From: Chitinophaga sp.
GTDB lineage: Bacteria; Bacteroidota; Bacteroidia; Chitinophagales; Chitinophagaceae
Assembly: GCF_019236475.1 (NCBI RefSeq)
Contig: NZ_JAFAIX010000012.1
Location: forward strand, 186,001 to 250,000
Direction of reading: 5' to 3'
Length of the DNA stretch: 64,000 nt
Shown: in pieces, positions 43,327 through 51,607 of the stretch
How the letters are laid out: every line of letters begins with the position of its first letter
Position numbering within the stretch: the first letter of the stretch is position 1
Made by a program: the position numbers and the translations under genes
The notes under the pieces: model-generated
What the model saw: only the letters and a program-made list of their open reading frames with translations
What the model was told of the DNA's origin: nothing
Databases searched by the model: none

Positions 43327-44154
43327 ATGAAGCGTTATATCCAACATGAATATCTCCGGGTCTCACATTTTACCGGAACCGAGTGGCAACATCCGGTACA
43401 TAACCATAATCATTTTGAACTGATCTTCGTTCATAAGGGTGCGGGCAATCATTGTATTTCAAATATGGTAGTCCCTTTTGAAGGACCAACTGTCTTCTTC
43501 CTCGGCCCCAGCGATGCCCATCATTTTGAACTACATCAACCTACCACCTTCACCTTTCTGAAGTTTACCAATACCTACCTGGGTGATAGTCATTGGAACC
43601 AAACACTAGAACACCTCCTACAGGCTTCGCGACAACAACGACTCATAGTACCATCATCCGCCTCGGAAAAAACAGACCAGCTCATACGACTCATTGTGCA
43701 AGAATGGAAGGAAGACCGTAATGAGAACAGCGCTACTATACGGTATCTCCTGCAAGGCTTATTATCTATGGTGCAAACCTTTATCCCTGCAACTGTTGAT
43801 AATATCCCTACCAAACATCAACAGAAAATCACCGCGCTGCTGGATTACATTCACAATCATATCCTCCTCGTTGATCAACTGCAAACGGAACAACTAGCAG
43901 CACAATTCGATCTCTCCAAACATTATCTGGGCGTATATTTTAAAGAACAAACAGGCGTTACGCTGAGAGATTATATCACGCGGTATAAATTACATCTCAT
44001 CGAAAACAAACTATTACACAGCGGACTTTCTCTAAAGGAAATCAGCCATGAATTTGGCTTTAGCGACACCAGCCACTTTAATAAATTCTTCCGAAAACAT
44101 CACCAGATGAGCCCTTCTGCTTTCAGAGCAAAAGCGGATACAGATAAGCAATAA
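43327..44154 (+). CDS. AraC-family transcriptional regulator with cupin sensor domain
   Basis: The ATG at 43327 gives a 275-residue protein. The N-terminal half is cupin-like (HPVHNHNHFELIFVHKGAGNHCISN with a glycine-rich turn and FFLGPSDAHHFEL). The C-terminal half has the two AraC helix-turn-helix units (QLAAQFDLSKHYLGVYFKEQTG and LKEISHEFGFSDTSHFNKFFRKHHQMSPSAFR in part). Its position back to back with the SDR reductase gene suggests that it activates that gene. A TTG at 43270 in frame is not the start. Confidence 0.88.
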   Translation: MKRYIQHEYLRVSHFTGTEWQHPVHNHNHFELIFVHKGAGNHCISNMVVPFEGPTVFFLGPSDAHHFELHQPTTFTFLKFTNTYLGDSHWNQTLEHLLQASRQQRLIVPSSASEKTDQLIRLIVQEWKEDRNENSATIRYLLQGLLSMVQTFIPATVDNIPTKHQQKITALLDYIHNHILLVDQLQTEQLAAQFDLSKHYLGVYFKEQTGVTLRDYITRYKLHLIENKLLHSGLSLKEISHEFGFSDTSHFNKFFRKHHQMSPSAFRAKADTDKQ

Positions 44155-44194
44155 TCATAGGTATTTTTGGATTAACATTAGAATAACAATATTA

Positions 44195-44233
44195 GTTATA
44201 TGATTTTTTAGCTATACTAAAAATTCATATAAC
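44195..44233. repeat. 39-base AT-rich near-perfect palindrome
   Basis: GTTATATGATTTTTTAG at 44195-44211, loop CTATA, and a right arm matching the complement in 16 of 17 positions. It lies 40 bases past the araC stop, at the left border of the AT-rich DUF262 cassette. It could serve as a terminator (T-run inside the stem) or mark an insertion boundary. Confidence 0.6.
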
Positions 44234-44321
44234 ACTGTATCACACTGGCATTCAGCTTATTTCAATGATCATAATAATGCCAAAATTTAATTAAAACTAG
44301 GGTATTCGCGTCCTTCCTCTC

Positions 44322-44352
44322 CTTGTTAGAAAGATTATAATTGATAGATTTG
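44322..44352 (+). promoter_or_regulatory. Promoter of the DUF262 cassette
   Basis: CTTG at 44322-44325 and the perfect -7 box TAGATTTG at 44345-44352 are separated by 19 bases. The expected leader to the ATG at 44486 is about 128 bases. The rest of the 44234-44451 gap shows no gene. Confidence 0.6.
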
Positions 44353-44451
44353 CGCACCTTCATTTAAATATGAGGCTTTATCATAACCTTTCTGCCCCGG
44401 AGTAAGCCTATTTTTAAAATTCCTGAAAATTCGTAGGGAAAAATTAAAGTC

Positions 44452-44473
44452 ATTCCATGTTTGAGCATGGAAT
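44452..44473 (+). promoter_or_regulatory. Hairpin just before the first DUF262 start codon
   Basis: ATTCCATG, loop TTTGAG, CATGGAAT forms a perfect 8-base stem ending 12 bases before the ATG at 44486. It occupies the ribosome landing site, so it could restrain translation or bind a regulator at the DNA level. Confidence 0.5.
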
Positions 44474-44485
44474 ATTACATCAACC

Positions 44486-46108
44486 ATGTCCCATTTTTCA
44501 ATCAGAGATCTTATCCATAAGATCTCGAAAGGTTTAATCCGAATCCCTAGTTTTCAACGAGGTTTCGTTTGGGATGCAGATTCAGTAGCATTCTTGTTTG
44601 ACACCATATACAAAGGCTTACCCTTTGGTACAGTTTGGCTATGGAGAACACGTGAACAATTAATCACCGAAAGGGAATTAGGTCCGTTTAAACTACTAGA
44701 TAGGGATCCAGATTATCCCATTGATTATGTACTGGACGGCCAACAAAGGTTAACATCTCTTTTTTGTGTCTTTCAGAATGAACTCATTACCTATAAAAGT
44801 ACGGGGAATACATTCAACATATACTTTGATATAACCGCCAATGCTGTTCCCCAAGAGTCCCAGTTCTATGCACTTAATCAGGATGATGTAGATGAGAACA
44901 GGCATTTCCCATTAAATTGCCTGTTTGATACTATAAAATATCGAACCGCTACAGAACGGCTTCCTATTGAAATCCGGCTCAAAATAGATGAGTTGCAAGC
45001 GATATTCAAAGAGGTTCAAATTCCCTATCAATCCCTTGAAACGGATGATAGAACCAAGGTGGCACTTGCCTTTGAAAGGATGAACAGAATAGGTGTTCCA
45101 TTGGATATATTCCAACTGTTATCCGCATGGACCTGGAGCGATGATTTTGCATTACAGAGTATATTCAATGATTTGGCTACAGAGCTGGAGCCCTTCGGTT
45201 TTGAGGAAGTTGGGGTAAACATAAATCTACTGTTACGCATTACAGCGGCTGTTTTGGTCAAGGATGCCACACCTAGCCGATTAATGAGTATCAGAGGGGA
45301 AATGATCAAAGAACGTTTTCCTGAAGTAGTGAACGGCATTCGAGGGGCAATTGACTTTTTGCAGATGAATCTAAATGTGGCCTGCTTAAAAAACCTGCCT
45401 TATGAAAATTTACTGGTTCCCTTATCTGTATTTTTCTCCAGTCAAGGATCTAAAAGCTTTCAGTCTACTGATAGCCAACGAATCACCATTGAAAAATGGT
45501 TCTGGAGAACATGCTTCTCTAGAAGATATAGTGCTGGAGGACTTAAACCTTTAAACAGGGACATTATCGAGATTATAAAATTGAAAAATCAAGAAATTAG
45601 CAATCTCGCTGCCATCTCCTGTAATATAGGAATTGAATACTTTCAGGACACCCTGTTTCAAATGGGGAACATTAATACGAGCACGTTTATTCTGTTGTTA
45701 GTACAGCAAGCTCCCAGGAGCTTAATATCTGGAAATATGATATCCCTACGTGAAGTACTCAAGGAATATAATAGAAATGAGTTCCATCACATTTACCCCA
45801 GAGCCTATTTAAAAGCATATCCAGACGATATCCCCTTTCATGAAAATTGTCTGGCTAATTTTTGCATCCTATCCCAGAGCGATAACAAACAGATTGGTGG
45901 GAATAAACCCAGTATTTATCGACGAAAACTGGGAGAAAATATTGAGGAAAGATGTCAATCTGCATTAATCGATGAACAACTCTTAGTGAGCGACGACTAC
46001 AAGAAATTTATTGAAGACAGGTCCAGAAAATTATTGAATGCGACGGACTCCTTAATTAACTTAAACCTTATAAATGATGTTGAAGTACAAGCTGGAAGAA
46101 ATCTTTAA
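44486..46108 (+). CDS. DUF262-HNH protein (GmrSD-like), putative defence nuclease
   Basis: The 540-residue protein begins with a DUF262 domain: RIPSFQRGFVWD (residues 19-30), LDGQQRLTSLF with the DGQQR motif at 84-88, and AFERMNRIGVPLDIFQL near 195. DUF262 is a ParB/sulfiredoxin-fold domain found in GmrS and BrxU, which bind nucleotide and help restrict modified phage DNA. The C-terminal part has an HNH-type site, EFHHIYPRAYL (H434, H435), then NFCILSQSDNKQIGGNKP. The gene is richer in A and T than its neighbours. Its end overlaps the next gene by 35 bases, so the two products are probably made together. Modified-DNA restriction is inference. Confidence 0.82.
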   Translation: MSHFSIRDLIHKISKGLIRIPSFQRGFVWDADSVAFLFDTIYKGLPFGTVWLWRTREQLITERELGPFKLLDRDPDYPIDYVLDGQQRLTSLFCVFQNELITYKSTGNTFNIYFDITANAVPQESQFYALNQDDVDENRHFPLNCLFDTIKYRTATERLPIEIRLKIDELQAIFKEVQIPYQSLETDDRTKVALAFERMNRIGVPLDIFQLLSAWTWSDDFALQSIFNDLATELEPFGFEEVGVNINLLLRITAAVLVKDATPSRLMSIRGEMIKERFPEVVNGIRGAIDFLQMNLNVACLKNLPYENLLVPLSVFFSSQGSKSFQSTDSQRITIEKWFWRTCFSRRYSAGGLKPLNRDIIEIIKLKNQEISNLAAISCNIGIEYFQDTLFQMGNINTSTFILLLVQQAPRSLISGNMISLREVLKEYNRNEFHHIYPRAYLKAYPDDIPFHENCLANFCILSQSDNKQIGGNKPSIYRRKLGENIEERCQSALIDEQLLVSDDYKKFIEDRSRKLLNATDSLINLNLINDVEVQAGRNL

Positions 46109-48374
46109 GCACATTCACATGAAGGATTTAACCCTTAGAATTGATTCTCTTTTTATTAATAATGCCAAAAAACCGCTAATATATGACCCTCCCTATCAGC
46201 GAAAATTCTTTTGGAAAACAGTCAAGTCAACCAACCTTATAGAAAGCTTATTTATGGATGGAGAAGTCCCCCCATTAATGCTATTAGATAAAGGAACCTA
46301 TTATGAGGTCATAGATGGAAAACAACGTTCTCAGTCCATTATACTTTTTTTAAATAATAAATTAAGATTGAATAGTGCAGGATTGGATAAGCTTCCATGG
46401 TTAGCCAACAAAAGACTGAAAGACCTAGATCCCGATTTGATTAAAAAGTTTAAAGCAATAACAATTCGGGTTATTATTATTAGTCTGCACGGAGAAGCGG
46501 AACAGAATGTGGAGATGCAAGACCAGATTACCCGTGAAATATTTAAACGCTACAACCTGGGGATGACAGCGCTACGAAAAGTGGAGGTCTATGTGGCACA
46601 ATTTCTCCAAAATAACCTCAATAACTATTTTAAAACCACTATTAAAAATACCCCTGTCATTCTTCGTCAATTGGAAGAAGTATTTGATCATAAAAAGAAA
46701 AATCTAGAAACCTTGATGCAGCATATAAGGCAATTACTCGTCCAGGATCAGGTACCTATTGCCCGTTTTGCTAAGGAGAGAGATGACATTATAAATAAAT
46801 ACTTCGACATATATTCCTCTCAGCATGTTCATGCAAAAGATATCCAGGAAATTTACAAGCAGTTTCAGGAAAAAATATTTTATCTATACGAAATAAAGGA
46901 ACAACTAACACAACAAAAGGTGGAGACCAGTGGGCGTGTATTCGATACTATCTACTGGGCACTGTCTATATGTGGAAAGGAAAAAATCCGATCTGAAAAT
47001 ATTTATAACCGGAGCTTCACAGAAAAACTGGTAAAATTCATAAAAAAAAGCAATAAAAAGTTTCAGTTCGAGGCGGAGTTAATGCATAATGCTACCATCG
47101 AACGCTATGCATGCATAGCTACATTTTTCAAAACAGAAACAAATATCACGTTTGAGAAATATTTAAAAGATTCTACTGAATCAATAAAAACTGCTAAGCA
47201 GTATGAATTGGATTTTAATGAAAAAAATCAACTTCACGAAAATGAAATTAAATATGTAACAAAAACTCACCCCACCAGCCAAACCATCATGGACATTATT
47301 AATCAGATGAGTGAAAATATGTTCATCATACGCCCACCCTATCAAAGGCAGGAACTGGAGGATATACGCAAAGCATCTGCACTCATTGAGAGCATATTGA
47401 TGGGGCTTTCATTACATCCGATTTACTTGTATAAATATGCAGATGGCACCGTTGAGGTAATAGATGGACAACAAAGATTATTGTCGATAGTGGCATTTAA
47501 AGGAGAGCAATACCTAGATGAAAATAATAAAATGGTCCATAGTAAAAAACATGCATTTGCATTGGACCTCCCATCAAGCACAATGGGTTTACATGGAAAA
47601 AAATATTCGGACCTATCTGACAAACAACGTCAAGCTATTGATAGCTTTCAGTTGTCTATTGTGGAAATTCATGAAAACAATAATGATTACTTCAGGCCTG
47701 AAGAATTATACAACCGCCTAAACCGTAAGCCCAATCCAATAACAGAACATACTTTTGAATATTGGAATGCTTATGGAGATAAAGATATTATTGCTGCAAT
47801 AAAAGAGTGCTTTCAGCGAAATAATTGGTGCTATTTAAGAATAAATGATAATAGGTATCAGAACGAAGAAATTTTCACAGGACTAGCTTTCCTTCACTAT
47901 CAGATAGGACCTAAAGGCTCTGAAATGAAAACTATCAGGAGACATATGGAACGTCACCGTAGTGACAACAGGCTTTATTTACGCATCAAGTTTAAAAAAT
48001 CGATTACAGCACTACTAAATAATCCAACTGAAAAATCTAAATTCTTAGAAAGCATTCAATCCTTTGAAGATGAATTTCTGTTCAAATTAAAGTTGCTAAA
48101 CAATACCCAATCATCTACTGACACTAATAAGTCAAACTATTCAAAAGTTGATAAACTTTTAAAGGCCGGGCAATTAAGAACTATTACTAATTTCTTCCTG
48201 GCCTGGATAATATTGAAAGGGATCAGCACCTACGCCATTAAATACAATCCCGGGCTTGTATATAAACTGGTTCTAAAAACTATTCATCAATCTAAATCAT
48301 GTGAATCTGCGGCGGAACTATATAGCTTAGTTGAAAATGCATGGAAGGCATGTCAACCAGTGGCAGTAACCTGA
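46074..48374 (+). CDS. Double-DUF262 protein, partner of the DUF262-HNH gene
   Basis: The 766-residue protein contains two DUF262 domains in tandem. The first has DPPYQRKFFW (residues 38-47), DGKQR (81-85) and REIFKRYNLGMTALRKVE (about 154-171). The second has RPPYQRQELED (420-430), DGQQR (464-468) and ELYNRLNRKPNPI. No HNH or other nuclease motif is visible. A later start at 46119 (MKDLTLRIDSLF), ten bases after the upstream stop, is also plausible and would remove the overlap. The very AT-rich base use suggests acquisition by transfer. The pair looks like a two-gene defence module, with this protein as sensor or NTPase and the first as nuclease; that division is inference. Confidence 0.8.
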   Translation: MMLKYKLEEIFKHIHMKDLTLRIDSLFINNAKKPLIYDPPYQRKFFWKTVKSTNLIESLFMDGEVPPLMLLDKGTYYEVIDGKQRSQSIILFLNNKLRLNSAGLDKLPWLANKRLKDLDPDLIKKFKAITIRVIIISLHGEAEQNVEMQDQITREIFKRYNLGMTALRKVEVYVAQFLQNNLNNYFKTTIKNTPVILRQLEEVFDHKKKNLETLMQHIRQLLVQDQVPIARFAKERDDIINKYFDIYSSQHVHAKDIQEIYKQFQEKIFYLYEIKEQLTQQKVETSGRVFDTIYWALSICGKEKIRSENIYNRSFTEKLVKFIKKSNKKFQFEAELMHNATIERYACIATFFKTETNITFEKYLKDSTESIKTAKQYELDFNEKNQLHENEIKYVTKTHPTSQTIMDIINQMSENMFIIRPPYQRQELEDIRKASALIESILMGLSLHPIYLYKYADGTVEVIDGQQRLLSIVAFKGEQYLDENNKMVHSKKHAFALDLPSSTMGLHGKKYSDLSDKQRQAIDSFQLSIVEIHENNNDYFRPEELYNRLNRKPNPITEHTFEYWNAYGDKDIIAAIKECFQRNNWCYLRINDNRYQNEEIFTGLAFLHYQIGPKGSEMKTIRRHMERHRSDNRLYLRIKFKKSITALLNNPTEKSKFLESIQSFEDEFLFKLKLLNNTQSSTDTNKSNYSKVDKLLKAGQLRTITNFFLAWIILKGISTYAIKYNPGLVYKLVLKTIHQSKSCESAAELYSLVENAWKACQPVAVT

Positions 48375-48472
48375 TAATGAAAGGAATCTTTTACGTAAAT
48401 ACCTTCAGCGCGAAAAGTAAATAGTACTTATTACCACTACATCCGACTCCTTTTCCGTAAATTTCTTCCACT

Positions 48473-49741
48473 ATGAAAAAGTTATTCATTGGGATATGCT
48501 TAATATCCTTGTATACATACGTCCATGCACAATCAGGTGATGCAGCCCTCGCCAAACAAGCGATTGCCATCAAGAGCATAGATCCAGCAATCCACGACTA
48601 TACCGACTTATCTGCCCTCCAAAAGGCAATAGGCAATAGTCGCATTGTTATGCTGGGAGAACAAACCCACGGCGAAGGCACTACGTTTTTGGCTAAAACC
48701 CGCATCATTCAATATCTACATGAACAATTGGGATTTGAAGTACTGGCCTTTGAAAGTGGATTATATGATGTAACAAAGATCTGGAACAACACACAAGCTG
48801 GCGCCTCCTTTAAAGCGGAAGTCCCTGGCAGTCTCTTTTACATGTATGCTACTTCCCAGCAAATGTTCCCCCTCTTCGACTATATCCAGGCACAACTTAA
48901 AGGCCCTAAACCACTACTGATAGCAGGTTTTGAAAGTCAACACTCCGGTAATAAAGCCAAAAAAGAAATGTTCCCGGATTTTGAAGCATTCCTACAAAAA
49001 CAATCCCCTGCTACGTTAGACAGCAACTGGCACTTATTTCGCCGGTTAAGTGAAGCTACTTTCGCTTCCAGAGACTTTCGCCCATCCGCTACCGAACAGA
49101 CTACCTTCTTGCAGGAATTGCAACAGCTAAAACAATTACTGCATGATAACAGCAGCACTGTAAAAACTAACTTTTTACAGGATAAAAGCTTCTGGTACCA
49201 AGTAGTTTGTAGTATAGAATCGCAGTCGAAGCGTTACTGGCAACTGGTAGAAGGCAATGAAATCAATGTGCGCGACAAACAGATGGCGGAAAACATCATC
49301 TGGCTGGCAGACAGGGCTTATCCTGGCAAAAAGATCATTATCTGGGCACATAATGGCCATATTGCTAATAGTACAGGTAAGATAGCAGGAAACGGGGCAC
49401 TCCAACAATTTTACAACACTTTCATCCCGATGGGGAATACACTACGATCTCATTTTGGGAAAAACGTATATGCGTTAGGGTTCTCCGGATCAGAAGGGAA
49501 ATATATGGATTATGTTAGTATGAAAATCGTAGAAGTTCCTGCTCCAAAACTGAAGAGTATAGAGGCGGCATTGGCTGCCAAACCGTTCCAATATGCACTA
49601 TTGAATTACCGCAAGGCAAAGAGTCCGCTGGACAGAGAACAAACTGGATGTATCGGGGATTTTATGCCCGGCCAAGCAGTATGGCTGAACGTATTTGATG
49701 GCCTGTTCTTTATCCGTAAATCCATCCCAGTTGACAGGTAA
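48473..49741 (+). CDS. Erythromycin-esterase-like secreted protein
   Basis: This 422-residue protein has a signal peptide (MKKLFIGICLISLYTYVHAQ). The family signature is complete: IVMLGEQTHGEGTTF near residue 60, VLAFESGLYD near 88, GFESQHSG and IIIWAHNGHIAN near 290, supplying the conserved Glu and His residues. True Ere enzymes hydrolyse macrolide lactones. Most chromosomal members of this superfamily have other, unknown substrates, so macrolide resistance should not be assumed. The likely -7 box TAAATTTC lies just before the start. The gene ends tail to tail with the next one without any gap. Confidence 0.8.
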   Translation: MKKLFIGICLISLYTYVHAQSGDAALAKQAIAIKSIDPAIHDYTDLSALQKAIGNSRIVMLGEQTHGEGTTFLAKTRIIQYLHEQLGFEVLAFESGLYDVTKIWNNTQAGASFKAEVPGSLFYMYATSQQMFPLFDYIQAQLKGPKPLLIAGFESQHSGNKAKKEMFPDFEAFLQKQSPATLDSNWHLFRRLSEATFASRDFRPSATEQTTFLQELQQLKQLLHDNSSTVKTNFLQDKSFWYQVVCSIESQSKRYWQLVEGNEINVRDKQMAENIIWLADRAYPGKKIIIWAHNGHIANSTGKIAGNGALQQFYNTFIPMGNTLRSHFGKNVYALGFSGSEGKYMDYVSMKIVEVPAPKLKSIEAALAAKPFQYALLNYRKAKSPLDREQTGCIGDFMPGQAVWLNVFDGLFFIRKSIPVDR

Positions 49742-50458
49742 TCAGACATATCCGATTACCTTCAGTACTGTCACTGCGATTAACACCAGGGAGAGAATGT
49801 ACAATATCCAATTGGCAGTGGCCCTTCTGGCATCGGAGAAGAGGCGATTTTGGTAAACGGCTTTTACAAATACATGCAGGAATATCAGTAGTGCAAGACA
49901 AGATAGAATAAGGATAATGGGATTGGTACTCATAGTCATTCCAACGAATCCGCCCAACATCAATAGCAACCCGATAAACCTGTATTTTTCATGAAATGCT
50001 TTGACATCGGATTCGTCAAAAGGACGAATTTGTTCCAACTGCTCTTCCAGCTCTTCATAGTTATCCAGTGCGGAAGGAATCTGCATCATAGCCCCTGTAG
50101 TTTCTCCGCGAATGATGATACCATTTCGCACCCTGGACATATTAGAGATCTCGAACACAGACAAGGAAAGCTCCGGAGATCCTTTCTGACGGCGGATAAT
50201 ATGGAGATCATTTATTTCTATTTCCATGCTGGTATAGATGTCCACTGCAATTTTAATGCGCCTATAGCTAGACCATCCAAAATATAGGAGCAATATCACT
50301 GGAAACCAGTACATGCTATAGGTGTCGGCGAAATGGTTGTCAAAGAGGTAGAAATAAGCAAACATCAGTACCAGTGCGATGAATACAATGGCCTGATTGC
50401 GGATAAATCTGTTTCTAATCGCTGTGATTCCTTCTTTGCCTATTTTATAGATGCGCAT
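49742..50458 (-). CDS. Membrane protein with four spans, unknown function
   Basis: The 238-residue protein has hydrophobic spans at about residues 22-40, 48-63, 162-196 (two spans) and 215-236. Between the second and third spans is a soluble stretch of about 90 residues that resembles a bacterial PH-like domain (SMEIEINDLHIIRRQKGSPELSLSVFEISNMSRV...). I cannot assign a family. Its stop codon directly abuts that of the esterase-like gene, with no terminator between the convergent units. Confidence 0.6.
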   Translation of the reverse strand: MRIYKIGKEGITAIRNRFIRNQAIVFIALVLMFAYFYLFDNHFADTYSMYWFPVILLLYFGWSSYRRIKIAVDIYTSMEIEINDLHIIRRQKGSPELSLSVFEISNMSRVRNGIIIRGETTGAMMQIPSALDNYEELEEQLEQIRPFDESDVKAFHEKYRFIGLLLMLGGFVGMTMSTNPIILILSCLALLIFLHVFVKAVYQNRLFSDARRATANWILYILSLVLIAVTVLKVIGYV

Positions 50459-50492
50459 TTGATACCTATTGATCGATAGCCTAATTTAAAAT

Positions 50493-50527
50493 AAAAAAGG
50501 GATCATGTGTTACACATGATCCCTTTT
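50493..50527 (-). terminator. Intrinsic terminator of the small acidic protein gene
   Basis: GGGATCATGTG, loop TTA, CACATGATCCC forms an 11-base stem extended by flanking A and T runs. On the minus strand six T follow. Confidence 0.88.
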
Positions 50528-50540
50528 CTTTATAGAAAGA

Positions 50541-50822
50541 CTATTCTTCGTCTTCTTCCTCTTCGCCATCATCTTCCAGCCATTCCATGTAGGAATAGTA
50601 CCAGTCTTCCAACTGTTCCAGCAGTTCGATCTTCTTTTCAGGCGCGTTTTTGAAGAACTCTTCCACGTTATCGATCTCATGAACGATATCGATGTAAGCA
50701 GTTTCTTCATCCTCTTCTACGCGTTTAGCAAAGAAGCGTGGCGCCTGGGTATGAAAGATATATTCATTTTCTGGATCTGTAACTGGATCGTCGGCAATTA
50801 AAAATTTAGGTAACTGTGCCAT
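50541..50822 (-). CDS. Small acidic protein (93 aa), unknown function
   Basis: The 93-residue protein begins MAQLPKFLIADDPVTDPENEYIFHTQAPRF and ends in a Glu/Asp tract (EDDGEEEEDEE). It has no signal peptide or membrane span. The well-ordered N-terminal segment, clean start and strong terminator support a real gene. I associate similar short proteins with Chitinophagaceae but cannot name a function. An overlapping minus-strand frame at 50510-50710 is a shadow. Confidence 0.7.
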   Translation of the reverse strand: MAQLPKFLIADDPVTDPENEYIFHTQAPRFFAKRVEEDEETAYIDIVHEIDNVEEFFKNAPEKKIELLEQLEDWYYSYMEWLEDDGEEEEDEE

Positions 50823-50976
50823 AGTGAGTTATTTACTTTTTAATAATATCAACCTGTTTAGGGTGGTACAAAAATATTGATTAAATGATTATAAAAACGG
50901 CAGGGGTTGAGAAAAAACTGTTATAAAAATTTGCACATTTTTTTTAATCTTTATAAACACTATAAACCCATACCAA

Positions 50977-51564
50977 ATGCAGGAGTATTGGACAAGATGG
51001 GAGCTATGGATGCGGAATCACGCCCCCAAGATGGTAGGTATCCTTAACCCCGGCGCCTCTTACAACGATATGCAAGACCTGGAAACCCTTACCGGCCTAC
51101 AAATGCCGGATTCCTTCCGTATTTTTTATGCCATCCACAATGGGCAAGGAACGTCCAGGGCTGGCCTCGTTAATGGAGATAAACTGTTGTCTATTGCTGA
51201 AATCATCGATAAGTGGTCTGGTTGGAAGGAACTCTTGGATAATGGCGCTTTTACCCATAATGGGGAACTGTTACGTTCTGAACCAGATACAGGCATCCGT
51301 CCTGAATGGTGGAATCCCAAATGGCTGCCTTTCACCAGCGATGGTCTTGGGAATCACCTTTGTCTAGACTTCGACCCCGCCTCTGGCGGCCATTACGGAC
51401 AAATCATTACCATGTGGCATGATGATGCCCACCGGGAAGTAATCGCGACCTCCTTCGAAGACTGGGTAAATAATTACGTTACCAGTCTTGAAAATGGAGA
51501 ATACGTTTATCAAAAAAAATGGGGAATTATCCGTAAGGATAGTAGGTATAATTTTAAAGATTAG
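50977..51564 (+). CDS. SMI1/KNR4 (SUKH) family protein
   Basis: The 195-residue protein matches the SUKH fold: NDMQDLETLTGLQMPDSFRIFYAIHNGQG near residue 28 is the characteristic opening, and WLPFTSDGLGNHLCLDFDP with the final WVNNYVTSLENGEY is the usual core. SUKH proteins are often immunity proteins for polymorphic toxins, and some act in other contexts. No toxin gene is adjacent, so this would be an orphan immunity protein or one with another job. It is cytoplasmic and monocistronic. Confidence 0.85.
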   Translation: MQEYWTRWELWMRNHAPKMVGILNPGASYNDMQDLETLTGLQMPDSFRIFYAIHNGQGTSRAGLVNGDKLLSIAEIIDKWSGWKELLDNGAFTHNGELLRSEPDTGIRPEWWNPKWLPFTSDGLGNHLCLDFDPASGGHYGQIITMWHDDAHREVIATSFEDWVNNYVTSLENGEYVYQKKWGIIRKDSRYNFKD

Positions 51565-51607
51565 GGAGACACGCAGTTATCTAACTGGAATGGTTACACG
51601 AAAAATA

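Noticed and set aside
48473..49741. Calling the esterase-like gene a macrolide resistance determinant
   Set aside because: The superfamily is broad; most chromosomal secreted members have unknown substrates, and nothing in the context suggests resistance.
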